From Collybiopsis luxurians FD-317 M1 (Eukaryota; Basidiomycota; Agaricomycetes; Agaricales; Omphalotaceae), in the NCBI GenBank assembly GCA_000827265.1, contig KN834751.1, positions 564,113 through 628,112 of the forward strand: DNA of 64,000 bases, read 5' to 3'. Within the stretch, counting starts at the first letter, position 1. Every line of letters starts with the position of its first letter. Below the pieces are notes generated by a model. It saw only the letters and a list, made by a program, of their open reading frames with translations. It did not search any database and was not told the origin of the DNA. Position numbers and translations under genes: made by a program. Below, piece by piece: positions 9,981 through 22,980 of the stretch.

Positions 9981-12261
9981 GGCATGTGGAGTGGGTTATT
10001 TGTGTAGCATATGTACGTTTGAACCAATTTTTTGTGGCTCGATTTTCTGAAAGCGGTGTAAATAGATTTTTTGTGTATCTATATCGAACCGACAAGAACC
10101 AGATGCGCTCGCTCAATTGTCCGTCGTTTGATAGCGATCAATGTTCCCGCTAAGGGTTTCCCTGCATATTACTCATATCCTGTGAACAGAGACGGACGTT
10201 TTGCATGGAGGAGTCGAGATGTACCCAGTAATGGTTTTGTCTAATCTGTTCCTGTGTAAAATCAAGAATATCTCCATTTTTTAATTTCAGTCCAGCGCAT
10301 GGAATTTTCTGACTATATGATTCACACCCCGCGCTCTACCCGCTTTAAGGGCAGATTCGAGGTTTGTTCGCTGCCCCGCGGTACAGGTATATCGTATGGC
10401 TTCTGGCTGTGTTCTGTCCGTTGGCCTATATGCTACAAGGAATAGCAATGTCATACCCAAGGTACATACTTTGTCGTTAGTTCGGATCCGTCTATCATGA
10501 AAGGGTGTGTTAGGAACCCACTTCGAGGATTGTTGTATGATTTGTTGTGGCCTGCCGGGAAGGTACTTCCCGGTATACCAGTTGAAGCCCAGCCCTGCCT
10601 CATTGAACAATCAGGTCGCGCGCAGTTTATCGGGCATGCAATCCTTGACTAATCCCTGTGTTCCATGAAGTCTCAGCTTATATTACGCTCTCTTCCAAAT
10701 TATGTTCTATAACCTCTACTCACGTCTCAATTTGTTTCAATCATGTTCTTAACATCAGCCAAACATTTCGCTAAAGATATTCTACACTCGTTTCCCGGGT
10801 CACCATGTCGTCGGCCGACTTGAGGCAGTATCCACCTTCGCTTTTTCCGCCCCTTCTTTTTGAAATAAATTCTACTCAATGCCCTGGATTCAGAAGTATA
10901 CAGAATGAATTTGCCGTTGCCTGTAAAGGACTGAGTACAGAAAAATAGGAGACAACATCCGAAGATGAGACAAGATACATCGCAAGACTCAAGCCTCCCG
11001 AAAACCAATACCAGCTGCCCCCCGCCTTTCAAGTGATTTTCATTGGCAGTCTCCGACTGCGTCGACTTCCGTGTGGCTGAACAGCCGAAGTCAGACGGTC
11101 CATTTCGTTCCTCTTCGGAATATAAAGCATGGGATCCGGTATGGGGGGATGCAACGAGCACGATGGACTTATCAGTCAGCGGGGCTGGCATATCCATGAT
11201 GAGAAGGTCCCATGGCAGAAGGTACATCTTCATCTCGGGATTGTATGCATTCTGAGGGCAAAGGCTATGATAGATGCATCCGTCTGAAATAGTGTAACTC
11301 TGTTCATGAGCTCATCCACGCTGCAAGATCACCTATGCGTCAAAATGTTTCTTGGGACCGGTATACTCCTGATTCTATATCTATTGTGTCTTCCCCCTGG
11401 CTCCTGGAAAAGTGTTGGTAATCCTAAACATGGGGCAGTGAAGCTGAATAGCTAGGAGAGATGGTAAGACTTTGGTTATGGGAGTGGCTTGTTTGGGACT
11501 TGAGTTGACTATGTTTCCATACTAGACGAGGATAAAGGATTATTAATTCATGAATGTCCTCATGACGAAAACGACACTCCCAGTGATCCTCAACCTAGTC
11601 TAGGTAAGTGCGGTGAAATTATTTGATCCCTTGCGGAGGTACAATAACCAGCCAGAACTGAGCAATGGGTGCGTCTGAAGTCAAGGCATTACATTATCCT
11701 GGTAGTCGGGAACCCACCGTCGACTCGCACCTGCCATGCCACAGCACAAGCCTGTGCCTATAGGGACCAAAGTTCTCAGCTTCCCGAACAGTTCCTGGGA
11801 TGCTTTCAGCGACGTTAATTCATTTTCCTCTCTGTCCGAACTTCATCCACGACCAGGGCAGAGTTTGTATGTCCGTATTATAGGATGACAATTTTACAAT
11901 TCTGGAGAACACCCCTGAGGGAATGTTACGCGACACAAAAGCAAAATTTGCCAGAACTCCTGGAAGGAAACGTCAGTCATTTGTCTAGGTTAGACTATCA
12001 GTTAATTTCCTCCTGATACAGAACGTAATCCTTAGATTTGCCGCCATAATCTTACGAGTCGTAATGTTCCTGCCTGCTCAACCCGCGGTGATTATCAAGG
12101 ATATTTCTCCAGTGGCATTACCTCGTGAAGCCAGTTGGACCCTGAGCTCCAAGAAGACAACGATGGCAATTAAGCAAAAATATGTGCCGCTCCCCTGGGA
12201 GCGAGACTCTCGATGGACCCTAGATAACGGAAGGAATTACCAAAAAAGAACAAAAATAGAA
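9981..12261. other. 2.3-kb gene-poor interval
   Basis: No protein can be supported here. The longest frame is 168 codons on the minus strand (10727-11233). It has no recognisable domain, mixed composition and a lysine/arginine patch, and may be chance or decayed coding sequence. No terminal repeats, target-site duplications or transposase motifs were seen. Both flanking genes (FCF1 plus, LYAR-like minus) end toward this interval, so it holds both 3' UTRs. Confidence 0.5.
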
Positions 12262-13935
12262 CTATGGCTCTGCCACAGAAATGGATTTCCGTGATTTTTT
12301 GGATTTCTTTTCCTTTTTTTGTTCATCTAATTTCGTTTCCTCTCCGCCGACACTCTTGTCCTTTTGTTTTGTTTTCGAAATCGCTTTCTCTGTGACTGTC
12401 TCCTTCAGCTCTTTCTCAGCTTCCTTCTTCTTCCGCTTTCGTTTCTCTTCCTTCGATTCGGCCTCTGGCTCTGCGTCGTTATCCTCTTTCTGCTTCTCAG
12501 CCTCATTTTCCTTTCCCTTCGCTTCAGTCACCTCCTTCTCCATCTTTTTGCGCTTCTTCTTTTCCTCCCTCCCCTCCTCTGCCTTCTGGACGCCCTCGCC
12601 GTCGTCGGGTTCCCCTCCTTTGGATTTACGCCGCCTCTTCTTCTCCTCTTTAGTCTCTTTCGTAGTTGTTGGTTCAGCGTCCTCAGCCTTCTTTTCGCGA
12701 ACGACTTCCACTGACAAAGGCTGAGCACCAGCAGCTTCCGCTCCCTCATCATCACCTTTCCCACCTTTTGATTTGTGGCCTTTCTTCTTCTCCTTAGTTT
12801 CTGTCGCGACGGTCATCTCGACATCTTTCTCTGCGGTTCCGCTGCTGGCTTTCCCCACGTCTTTTGCTTCCTTGTCGTCATCGACACCTTTCGATTTGCG
12901 CCGTTTCTTTTTCTCCTCTTTGGTTTCCTTTGCATCAGCCATCTCGATATCCTCTACCTTTTCCTTGGTTCCGTCAGCAGCCTCTGGAGAGGAATTTTCC
13001 GTAGCAGCCGCAGCTTTTGCTAGCTTTTTGGCCTCTTTCCGCTTCTTTTTCTCCTCCTTCTCTTCACTTGATCTCTTTTTCTTCTCCTTCTTGTTCTCAT
13101 TTATCGATTCGGCATCCTCCTGGTCCGTCTTGGTTTTCTTGTTCGGTCGAGTTTGGTCCTGTGGAAAGGAAGTATAGCCAATACTTGAGATTGAGTTATG
13201 AACCCTAACACATAAATTTTCATACCTGAGCGTCCTCCGTACCAACGGATTTGCGTTTCTTTTTCTCTTGCGTCTTCGTGTCTATATCGGAGGTTGCTGG
13301 TGTCGGCTCCGGAGTAGAGGTGGTAAGAATAGCCGCTTGTATTTTCTCTACAGGCTCAGAAGGAGAGTATCGAGGGGTACCTAGAGGAGTATCGTTCGCT
13401 CCCGTCGCCGCATTGTAAGCCTGTCGACCCCATCCACCTCCGTGACCTCCACCACGACCCCTACCACCTCTAAACGAGCCATTCCTCTGAGAGAAGTTTG
13501 CCTGCTGCGCAGGAGACGATTGAGATTGCGACGGATAGTGATTTTGAGCTTTCTACAATATCGGGTTGGAATTTTTCAAAGAAAAGTGCAGGGAAGTATT
13601 GAGGGAACATACCTTGGGACCTTTATACAAGCTCTTTTCGTATTTTTCTGCTTCGCTGATGCAGGAGGTATGACCTTTGTACTCCGCGGGTGTGTTGAAA
13701 GTTTTGCTGCAGTCAATACAGTCGAAGCTCGAGTAGCAGCGACTTCGATGTTGGTCCAATTTGGGCTTTTTGATAACGTCGCCGCAAGCTTGAAGTTTTG
13801 AAAGGTGATTGAATGGGTCACAAAGAAAATCAAACGAAGAAGAAAATTAGCTAACCATGACATCTGCAAATAGGAATGGAATGAGCGATAGTATAGTTTG
13901 AACTGCGTCGACCAAACTCACTGGAAAGATACCAT
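12262..13935 (-). CDS. LYAR-type C2HC zinc-finger nucleolar protein with lysine-rich tail
   Basis: The N terminus reads MVSFQCHACGDVIKKPKLDQ, then HRSRCYSSFDCIDCSKTF and EYKGHTSCISEAEKYEKSLY. This is the LYAR zinc-finger pair (cell-growth-regulating nucleolar protein family; the yeast relative is YCR087C-A). LYAR proteins act in the nucleolus in pre-rRNA processing and ribosome biogenesis. A Gln/Gly-rich linker follows with an RGGRGRGGGHGGGWG patch, a typical substrate for arginine methylation. Then comes a very long Lys/Glu-rich tail with three imperfect copies of a KETKEEKKKRRKSKG block (one copy shortened to ETKEKKKGHKSKG). The coding start at 13935 is followed by a 14-nt exon and an 8-nt micro-exon (13856-13863); both are needed to assemble the first zinc ligands. 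The intron just upstream of the main lysine-rich exon lacks stops in one frame and can be mistaken for coding. The tail resembles other nucleolar KKE proteins. Confidence 0.88.
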
Positions 13936-14400
13936 TTTAGGCTGCTTTTTGAGTTAATTTGAGTAAACTCCCAAGCAATAGCTGCCCGTTAAGCTGACGA
14001 AAGGCTTGACGGCGAACGGTATGTACGCAAAGTCGCCAGAAACTGAAGCGCCCAAAATTTTTCATAGCCACCACGTGGGCATTCAGTCGATCTTTGACCA
14101 TCAGCTACTTACTCGACGAAAAGCAAGATAGTTCTATTGTAGAGCACATCGTTGCAGCATCTTACTAGACATCAAGCTCGAAAGCCAATTAATTGGTCCT
14201 ATCAAACAACAGGCGTTCGTATTACCTTTCCTCTTTAGCGCAGCTTCGATTCTGTAGCATTATACAGCTTTCGACTGCGGTCCGTCAGCTCACTTTTTCC
14301 ACGGGTATTTCCAAAGAATGGCGATTATCCTATATACACACTACAAACTACGGTGGATCCGTGTATCAAAAGTATCCATAAAAAATTCCTTGACGTCCCT
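13936..14400. promoter_or_regulatory. Upstream region of the LYAR-like gene
   Basis: This 465-bp spacer between two minus-strand genes contains the LYAR-like promoter and the 3' UTR of the LITAF-like gene. A CACGTG E-box lies near 14072-14077. No open reading frame here is convincing. Confidence 0.4.
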
Positions 14401-14988
14401 TTAAGAACAGATTCCATCGTCAATCACCTTACCACACCGTCTACATTTCACCTTGCGATCCAGCAGACAGAGTCCTACGCCAATAGGAAACCAGAATACG
14501 GCAGCAAGGATCCCTATATGAATCAAATGAGCATGATGACTCGAGTACGTGGAGCCATGACATACCAAGCAAACCAAAATGACTCTCAGTGATATGCTCT
14601 CCCGCTTGAAGACAAATCATTTCTGGATGATCGGGGGGGAGCAAGGACACTACAGTCTCTTGGGTGAGAGGGTTGCGATAGTGATAGAGGGCAGGAGAAG
14701 AGCCAGTTGTGGTTCCAGGGTGAATGGCGTAGGAAGGACCTGGAACCATTGAAGGGGGCTGTGGTGATGAAACTTTAGGAGCATCGACAAGTGGTTGTTT
14801 GGTGTTCTGGTCCAGAGTCTTGTCTGAGGAAAATATTAAAACAAACCGATCGAAACAGCATTTGGTACGCACTGTCAAAGCCCTCTGTTACAGAGTCATA
14901 AGAGGGAGGATTGTCATAAGATTGATGATTAGCCTATAGTATGCTAGTGAGAGGAATGAAAGTAGAACAAGCTCGCTCGACTGACCAT
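14401..14988 (-). CDS. Small LITAF/BRI3-like membrane protein with PPxY motif
   Basis: Four exons (14986-14988, 14873-14933, 14575-14823, 14401-14513) give 141 residues. The N terminus is polar and carries YDNPPSYDSV, a PPxY motif of the kind bound by WW domains of Nedd4/Rsp5 ubiquitin ligases. A Pro/Ser-rich linker follows, then LLPPDHPEMICLQAGEH. After that comes a hydrophobic segment, GILAAVFWFPIGVGLCLL, immediately followed by DRKVKCRRCGKVIDDGICS. The hydrophobic stretch directly before a terminal CxxC zinc knuckle is the LITAF/brain-protein-I3 arrangement. Those proteins insert monotopically into endosomal and lysosomal membranes. The first coding exon is ATG only; the 52-nt intron that follows (14934-14985) has a weak donor (GTCAGT). 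Only one complete CxxC is visible, with a lone upstream Cys, so this is a reduced form of the LITAF zinc site. The gene is divergent from PRMT1. Confidence 0.75.
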
Positions 14989-15148
14989 GATGATGAAAGT
15001 AAGAAAGAAACGACTGCGCCTCCACAGCCCCTAATGCATAACACCACAGGTACAATAAGCGCCGAGCTGGGGTTAAGCGCTAAGCGCTCGAGCGTCTAAA
15101 TTTTCTTACTTTTTTTTTTTCTTTTCGACATCGATCTCATCATTCAAT
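14989..15148. promoter_or_regulatory. Compact bidirectional promoter (LITAF-like gene / PRMT1)
   Basis: Only 160 bp separate two divergent ATGs. The spacer contains overlapping AAGCGCT palindromes (15073-15094, TTAAGCGCTAAGCGCTCGAG core) followed by a T-rich tract just before the PRMT1 start. Similar AGCGCT clusters occur before the Zn2Cys6 and VPS53 genes in this window, so it is a candidate common promoter element. Confidence 0.45.
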
Positions 15149-16716
<1,568 letters not shown>

Positions 16717-17153
16717 GAATCAAAAGCTGACCGGGTCCGCTCGCCAGGTCTTGATTGTATCCCTCGCTCTTCTCGAAATATCCTTGTCTACGTTTGGTGC
16801 TCTCCGCATGAGCAAAACCCTCCAGGGTCGTCCATCCGCGAGAGCTCTACACCTCTACCATTAGATTACGTCCAATCCGTTTGCTTACCACCTTTGGCGC
16901 CATTTTCAGGTATTAATTCTCTGGCTTGGGACTCGAGAGAATAGAACAACATCTACATTACATCCGCTATCTACACGCATCTTCCGTTTATATAACACTC
17001 CATCGTCCGTACTTTCTTAATGTGATGCTCCACCCCTCCTTGGCACAAAAAACGCTACACATGATATTACACTCGTCTACAGTACGATAGAGACAGCTAA
17101 AAAAAAAAGTACAGTGACTCGTTCCGCGCACAAAATCGTGACATGTCGCCCAT
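16717..17153. other. Convergent 3' region (PRMT1 / F-box gene)
   Basis: This spacer lies between two converging genes and should contain both polyadenylation regions. It is pyrimidine-rich on the plus strand, with an A8 run at 17100. If the alternative PRMT1 acceptor is used, the coding region would extend to 16864. No other gene is seen. Confidence 0.5.
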
Positions 17154-19151
17154 CTAATGCGACACCGCAAGTGATTGACGGGTAGCCTGGCTCCCACTAT
17201 TGGGAGTATGCCTGCCCGCCCAGAAGCCCCAAATCGCTAAAAACACCAATAGAGCGCAAAACACCATCATGCGCATTTCCTCCCCTGCGGGAGAATTCTC
17301 CGATAAGAGCTCGATTACCCCCTTCAGTCCCGATCTCCTTCTGCTCGGAGAACCTGCCGGTCGCAGGTCATTGATGTATCTCCGGGCTCGGTGGGATTGT
17401 CCGAGTCCAAAAGGCCACAGCAGTCGCCTTCGTTCGAATCCATGAAGCGTCTGCGGAAGACCATGCTTGTCACACGTGAGTGTAAAAGAACCGAAATCTC
17501 TAGACCGAAACGGGTATGGAAGGAGAGCGAGAAAGGGGAAGGGGAAGCCGAATGGATAAGGCGGGGGTAAGAACGTGAGCGAGAAATCCTGTATACGAGG
17601 GTTCGTCATGGCGATCCGGGTGGCTCCTGCTGCGAGGTTCTCGTCTCCTGGATATTTGACGATAGTCAAGTGCAGGACACGAAGTTTTGGGAATCCTCTA
17701 ATCATTTTGGCAAATGACTCCTGTGAAATATGAGCTATCGGCCGAATATGAAACGGAACAGTAAACGTACCAATTGGAAGGAGGGTTTATGGCCGCAAGC
17801 CAATTCAAGGTGGACTAGGTTGGGACATGAAGCGATTAGCGAGCGCAACAAATTCCCGCTATCGTACATGGAATGTAGCATGAATGATATCTTGAGCTTT
17901 GTCAACGAAGTCAGCTTCTGCAGCAGACCGGCTACTGCGAGAGCCGTCACTTCTCTTGTTCGCATGGGTTCTCGAAAGGCGACGCATTCAAGATACTTGT
18001 GCATATAAGGAATAGACTGGAGCTGCTCGAGTGTGCCCTGGAACGAGCGCAGCTTGACCGTATCGGGGGTCATGGTGGCCAGCCGGGTATGGCTGACATT
18101 AGATCTTGAAAGGCCTAAAGTTTGTAATGTAGGATGTGCCTCAAGAAACTCGATGAAAGGGCTCTTCGCATCAGGTGCTGTGAGAGCATCTCCGGGGAGC
18201 CAGTCAACAGCAATATCACCCAAGACCAACCGTCGGAGATTTGGCCATCGAGCGTAGGAAAGCGGCCGAGCATCGACGGGGAAAGGCGAAACGCCTTCAA
18301 TAACCAGTTCCTGAAGGTTAGGACATCTGGTCATGAGCATATTCCAGAATCGACGAGATACGGGTTGTTCCTCTGTCACGCGAAGAAGTAAGCATTAGTA
18401 TCACTGTCAGGTGCCTAAGACTTTGGTACGCACCGTCCGAGAAGATGTCTAGATGACTTTCAAAGAATGTGCGCTTCAAGTACAAAGAAAAACCGCGGAG
18501 GTCACGAAAGTCGAACAGCTAATCAGATATCAATCAGACTTGTTAGGCAAGAAACTAGGAAAAGCCCACGTGGCTGTGTAGGGAGGGTATTCGGTCTCCC
18601 ATCGAAGTTCCAACAAAGCGGAGTTGTTCACAACTGGCGAAATATGAGAGAGGGGAGTGAGCGAACAGAAGAAACATGCATACCAGACACGCAGAGCAAA
18701 CCACATGTCGTCATAGAACGGAAGGTCATCAAAATCCCAAGTAAACTTGACCAGCGCATCCAGTACTTTGGACATTGCTACTTCTCTAACAGCGGCCGAA
18801 GCGATTTCGCCATCGCGAAACCGTTTATCAGGTGAAGAAAGATGGCCGGGTTTAACTACGAGCTCTCGAACGTGCCGAGCAATATCTGGTCTATTTTTGA
18901 GCATTCTGAGCGTGATGAAGCATTGTTCGGCAGAATAGAGGGTGACGGATTTATAGAGAATGGAAGAGATTGTAGCGAAGCATTTGTGGCTCTTATTGAG
19001 AAGAGAAGAGTAAGTAAGTTGAGGGCAGTAAAATAGAGAAGAAAAGACTGACAGTTAAGCATAAATTGAATATATCCGCCCGACAGTCGAGATGAGCAGC
19101 AATCTCGAGAAGCAAATCGCCTGGAGCAGCGGCAAGAGATAGAACGTTCAT
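17154..19151 (-). CDS. F-box-like/LRR-type protein with C-terminal membrane anchor
   Basis: The protein starts MNVLSLAAAPGDLLLEIAAHL and continues DCRADIFNLCLTSHKC, a divergent F-box with the usual leucine/isoleucine spacing. It is followed by several hundred residues of leucine-rich-like repeats (SFIEFLEAHPTLQTLGLS, SLTKLKISFML, LVHLELACGH, KLRVLHLTIV). F-box proteins recruit substrates to SCF ubiquitin ligases. Unusually, the extreme C terminus carries a hydrophobic helix, MMVFCALLVFLAIWGFWAG, followed by only about 18 polar residues, which would make it tail-anchored. Introns interrupt after CLT, after the LRVW block, after the GDRIPSLHSH region and before the KMIRGFPKLR segment. The exact function is unknown. 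Expanded F-box/LRR families of this type are common in agaricomycetes, and two more occur in this window. Confidence 0.7.
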
Positions 19152-21412
19152 CGCAGGGTATTACCAGACACCAGGTTGGGAGGTTAGGACAACTTTAAAG
19201 GTAGAATGTGGAAACAAGGAGTGTCATCAACCCTAAAGATGGGGGAATAAAGACAAGATGGGGTCGGGAACTTGAATTCAATATCTCCGGTAAGTACCTC
19301 AGCAATTATAATGACATCACATGAGCTTACACATCATCCTTCTGAAAATTTTTAAGTCCATACTTATCACCGTATTTCTTCCTGTTCCACATGCAAATTT
19401 ACTGTCACACTCAACGGTCAGGAAAATGCATTTACATGGGCCACACAGGTGGCGAGAGCATGTAATCCTCCGGTATATTGATCGGACACATGCTTGCAAG
19501 ACGTACCGAATGCTAAGCACTTAGCACATCTCAGAGTTTCACCGGAGAATTCATGTATGCTTTGAACAGGGCTACGCCAATCCTCACATCCACGTATTGA
19601 TTGATTAATTCTTATGATACATCAGACTACATACTCACTATGGCCCAAGATAGTGATCTGCGGCGGTAAAGAAATTTAAAGTTCTTTCTTCCAAACTAAA
19701 CCAACCTGAAAGTCTATTCCACAATACTTACCGGTCCGTTCGCCAAGGTCCGCCGGACTCGGGTATGTATCATATCTACAGATAATGTATTCAATGTTGA
19801 ACATACACATCAAATTAATCACAATTTCTGCTGTCGTAGAGACTAGATCAAAAACTCTTCGCAGACGAATAAGAAAATTTTCAGTTCGGATTTGGTCACC
19901 TAACTTAGCGGGATAAGTATGCGGTTGGGCGGGATCGAACCAGTCCATCTGACGCGTTATCAAGGATGGTCTTGTGTGAAGGAAACTGAAGATCTGTTTG
20001 TTGTGACTCAGCAGAGCCTCCTGGAAAGCTGAAAGTAGAGCGGTGGACTTGATTTTGCGAACTCTAGCTTTGACCGGTTCCCACGCTTCACGTGGACTTG
20101 GGCAAGTCGTGCCGCCGCCGCGTACTCAACCTGTACTCTATGTTACATACAGGTTGAACTGAGGTTCAAACTGATTAAGCTCAACTGAGTAATGTCTACC
20201 GGGTCAGGGTGGTAGCTCCAGGAGCAGGAATAACAATCTGTGGATTTACTTTGGGAAATTTCAGTGATTTCGGAGGATGCTCTAAATTCGGGCTCAAGAT
20301 GGCCCCAGAATGCTCGTAAAACAGGCGCAGTACTTTCAATATTGATCTCTTCAGGTCAACGACAACGAGTAGAGTTGCAGCATCAAATTAGAATCCCACC
20401 TCCTTCTGCTGCCCTCACGAGGCTCGTTGTTTCTCACCGCAATCTTTTCTAATGACTGCCTCGAACACCTTCCACGATCTTCGCTGTTTTCTTCATAACT
20501 CCGACCCTATCAGCGATCCCTCCAAAAGAATGTACGTTGACAATTGTCCGTTTTCGGGGTCGCAACTATCAGCAAGCTTTCATAGCCGGATAGCACTCTC
20601 TCTCAACCTCCACGTAGTACTTATCGTCTGGGTACAGCGTGCTGTTACTGCGGATTCCGCCCGTACATCGTGTTACATTCTGCCCCTCCCATAGCTGTCT
20701 CCCCGCCATCATAACAGAATGCAGCGGGTACAAAATCGATATCCGCGGTGATCTAGGAAATTGTGGTTGCATGCTAGAGTTCCGTTGGAGTATCATGTCC
20801 CACCTTTCAATGGCTACCAACCAAGCTACAACAGAACCTCAATGTATGCTGTTGCCATTTGATCAAATGAACTCAAGACTTTACGTACCAGCGAAGTTCG
20901 GAATGTTCAAGTTTATAGAAGTTGAAGATGCTAGGTTGCTCCACTCGCAAGATGGCATTCATGACCGAGCGCTGGTTGGTTGATGGGCTTTCAATGCAAA
21001 GCCGATTGGCCGCCTGAGAGCAAATTTACCTCATCAATGCCAGCTACTATGGGTGAAGCCGTGCTCACTTCTGGTTCTCAACTTCTCAATCTCTACGAAA
21101 TCTTGCATTAAAGAATATCGATGACCGTACAATTTCTGCAGTCCCCTAGGTATTTATCGAGACTTCTTTGTGTCACTCGAGGGAGTAGCTTCTGTCCCGA
21201 TGAGCCTTTTGAAGGTCTCCTCCGCGACTCGGAAATCAGCATCACCGACACCACGATCATCGCAAGCAAATGGTAACGAAATCAAGTACAGAGTTTCCTC
21301 AGAAACCTTTTCCAAACGCGTAACAAGATTGAATACCCGACGGAGGTGAATAAAAGGACAATCCTGCGACGAGTAAATTTTATCTCACTCTCCCTTCTTT
21401 TTCAAGATTAGG
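19152..21412. other. 2.3-kb gene-poor interval upstream of tyrosinase
   Basis: Several open frames of 70-115 codons occur on both strands. The minus-strand frames near 19676-19963 (with DWFDPAQPHTYPAKLG) and 20569-20820 (with NVTRCTGGIRSNSTLYPD) look somewhat protein-like and could be relics or exons of an unrecognised gene. I could not join them into a consistent model. The last 200 bp form the tyrosinase promoter and 5' UTR, with a pyrimidine-rich tract just before the ATG. Confidence 0.4.
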
Positions 21413-22980
21413 ATGTTTTGGGGTACTGGTTTCGCTCTCTCTGTTCTTGCGGGCCTTTTCGGTCACGCCCATGCTGCTTGCACCAATCCAGCGGTGCGCA
21501 AAGAATGGCGTACGCTTTCAACAGAAGAACGCGCCAATTGGATTAGTGCCGTGAAGGCAAGTGGCTAATCTATTTGAGTAATGCCTCAAGCCAATCGAGT
21601 TGTTCTCCGACAGTGTCTGAGCGAGCTTCCGCACGATCCCTCATTCACCCAGACTTTCTTCCCGGACGACATCGCGGCTTTCAACACCTCGGGATCATAC
21701 TACGATGGTAATTTCAACGTTCCTCAAAAGTACTCTACATGCTAACAACTTTCAGATTTTGTTTATATTCATATGACATTGAATCATCAGGTTAGGGCAA
21801 CTTTAGATTCCCCGGGACTTTGAAGCAACTTCTTTTCCTTCAGATACACTTTACGGGTCTTTTCCTGCCATTCCATCGATGGTATGTTCAAGTGTACGAG
21901 AACGCGTTGAAGGAAAAGTGTGGTTTCACTGGCGTCTCGCCATACTGGAACTGGGCCTCCGGTTAGTTCTCCCCCTCTCTACGCGTTCTGCGCGCTTCCC
22001 AAATTACTTTCTTACAACCCCGCAGACGCATCGGATGTTTATGGATCGACAATGTTCCAAGATTCCGACCCAGTCAGTGGCCTTGGCGGCTGGGGAAATC
22101 TTTCGAATGACGCACGAGTCCCCGACGGAGGATTCTCCGACTTCAAACTGTCATATCCTTCGTATCACACTTTACGAAGAAATTTCACTCTCCAGCCCTA
22201 TCTCGGTGATGACCCCTCGTTCTTCCCTGATCCAGAACTGGACGCGAATGTGACGTTTACCCAGTCGGAAGTTGATAAAATGGTGAACGGGTTTGTTGGA
22301 GATTATGAAGGTTTCCAGAAATATATGGAAGGTTTCCAGGTTTGTGCACGGGTAATATATGAATGCGTCATGGTGTTCTTACGTGTAAGTTTGCAGGGCG
22401 CCCATGGAAGTGTACATGTTATACTCGGAGGGTGAGTGGTGATTTTGTCTTCATCGCGACAAATCAGCTCTTGACAGCTCTTAAGTGATTTGGGTGGAAC
22501 ATGTCCTGGCGATGCTCCAGCTGACTGTGAAGGTGGTCCCACTTTTTCGGCCAATGGTATTTCTCCATCCCTTTTGCAAACATTTCCTTGCTGAGTGACC
22601 GTTTAGAACCGCTATTCTGGATGCATCACGCTGTACGTCCCGATACAGGAGACCTTCTAAACTCTAACTTTTTTTTTTTCCTTCCTAGATGGTGGACAAG
22701 GTATGGTACGACTGGCAAAACGCAAACTCCGCCAATGCTGGTATATTTTATGGAGGATCCGTTCAAATGATTGACAATGCGACAATTTATGCCGAGTATC
22801 CTACTGGAGGACCCCCAATGCTTTCGGTACGTATCTTTGCATCCACGCCTTCCGTATCCGCCATAATACCTTTTTTCAAAGTTGGAATCTACCATTGCCG
22901 GCGAGGGCATGTTTAACAACTCGACTGTCGGAGCCGTCATTTCGACAACGGACGGTATACTCTGCTATGTTTACGAATGA
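21413..22980 (+). CDS. Secreted short tyrosinase (type-3 copper oxidase)
   Basis: The protein starts MFWGTGFALSVLAGLFGHAHA, a clear signal peptide ending in Ala-x-Ala form, so it should be secreted. The tyrosinase core then carries CuA in pieces split by introns: VYIHMTLNHQ, IHFTGLFLPFHRWYVQVYE. CuB follows as GAHGSVHVILGG and EPLFWMHHAMVDKVWYDWQ. All six expected copper-binding histidines are visible. The enzyme family oxidises mono- and diphenols to quinones. The protein ends at CYVYE, matching the Tyr-x-Tyr motif that closes the catalytic domain. The C-terminal shielding domain that keeps classic mushroom tyrosinase latent is absent. At least seven short introns were placed. Several NxT/S sites are compatible with secretion. 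Confidence 0.9.

Noticed and set aside
10727..11233. 168-codon minus-strand frame as a gene
   Set aside because: No domain, no splice partners and no conserved motif could be seen. The frame has the mixed composition of chance reading, so no gene was called.
12281..12724. Phe/Ser-rich 147-codon frame on the plus strand opposite the LYAR-like tail
   Set aside because: It is the reverse complement of a Lys/Glu-rich coding stretch, which always gives a Phe/Ser/Leu-rich open frame. The zinc-finger-linked minus-strand frame is the real one.
19925..19990. tRNA-like T-arm (GGTTCGATCCCG on the minus strand)
   Set aside because: The flanking bases do not pair as a T stem and no acceptor or anticodon arm is found at the right distance.
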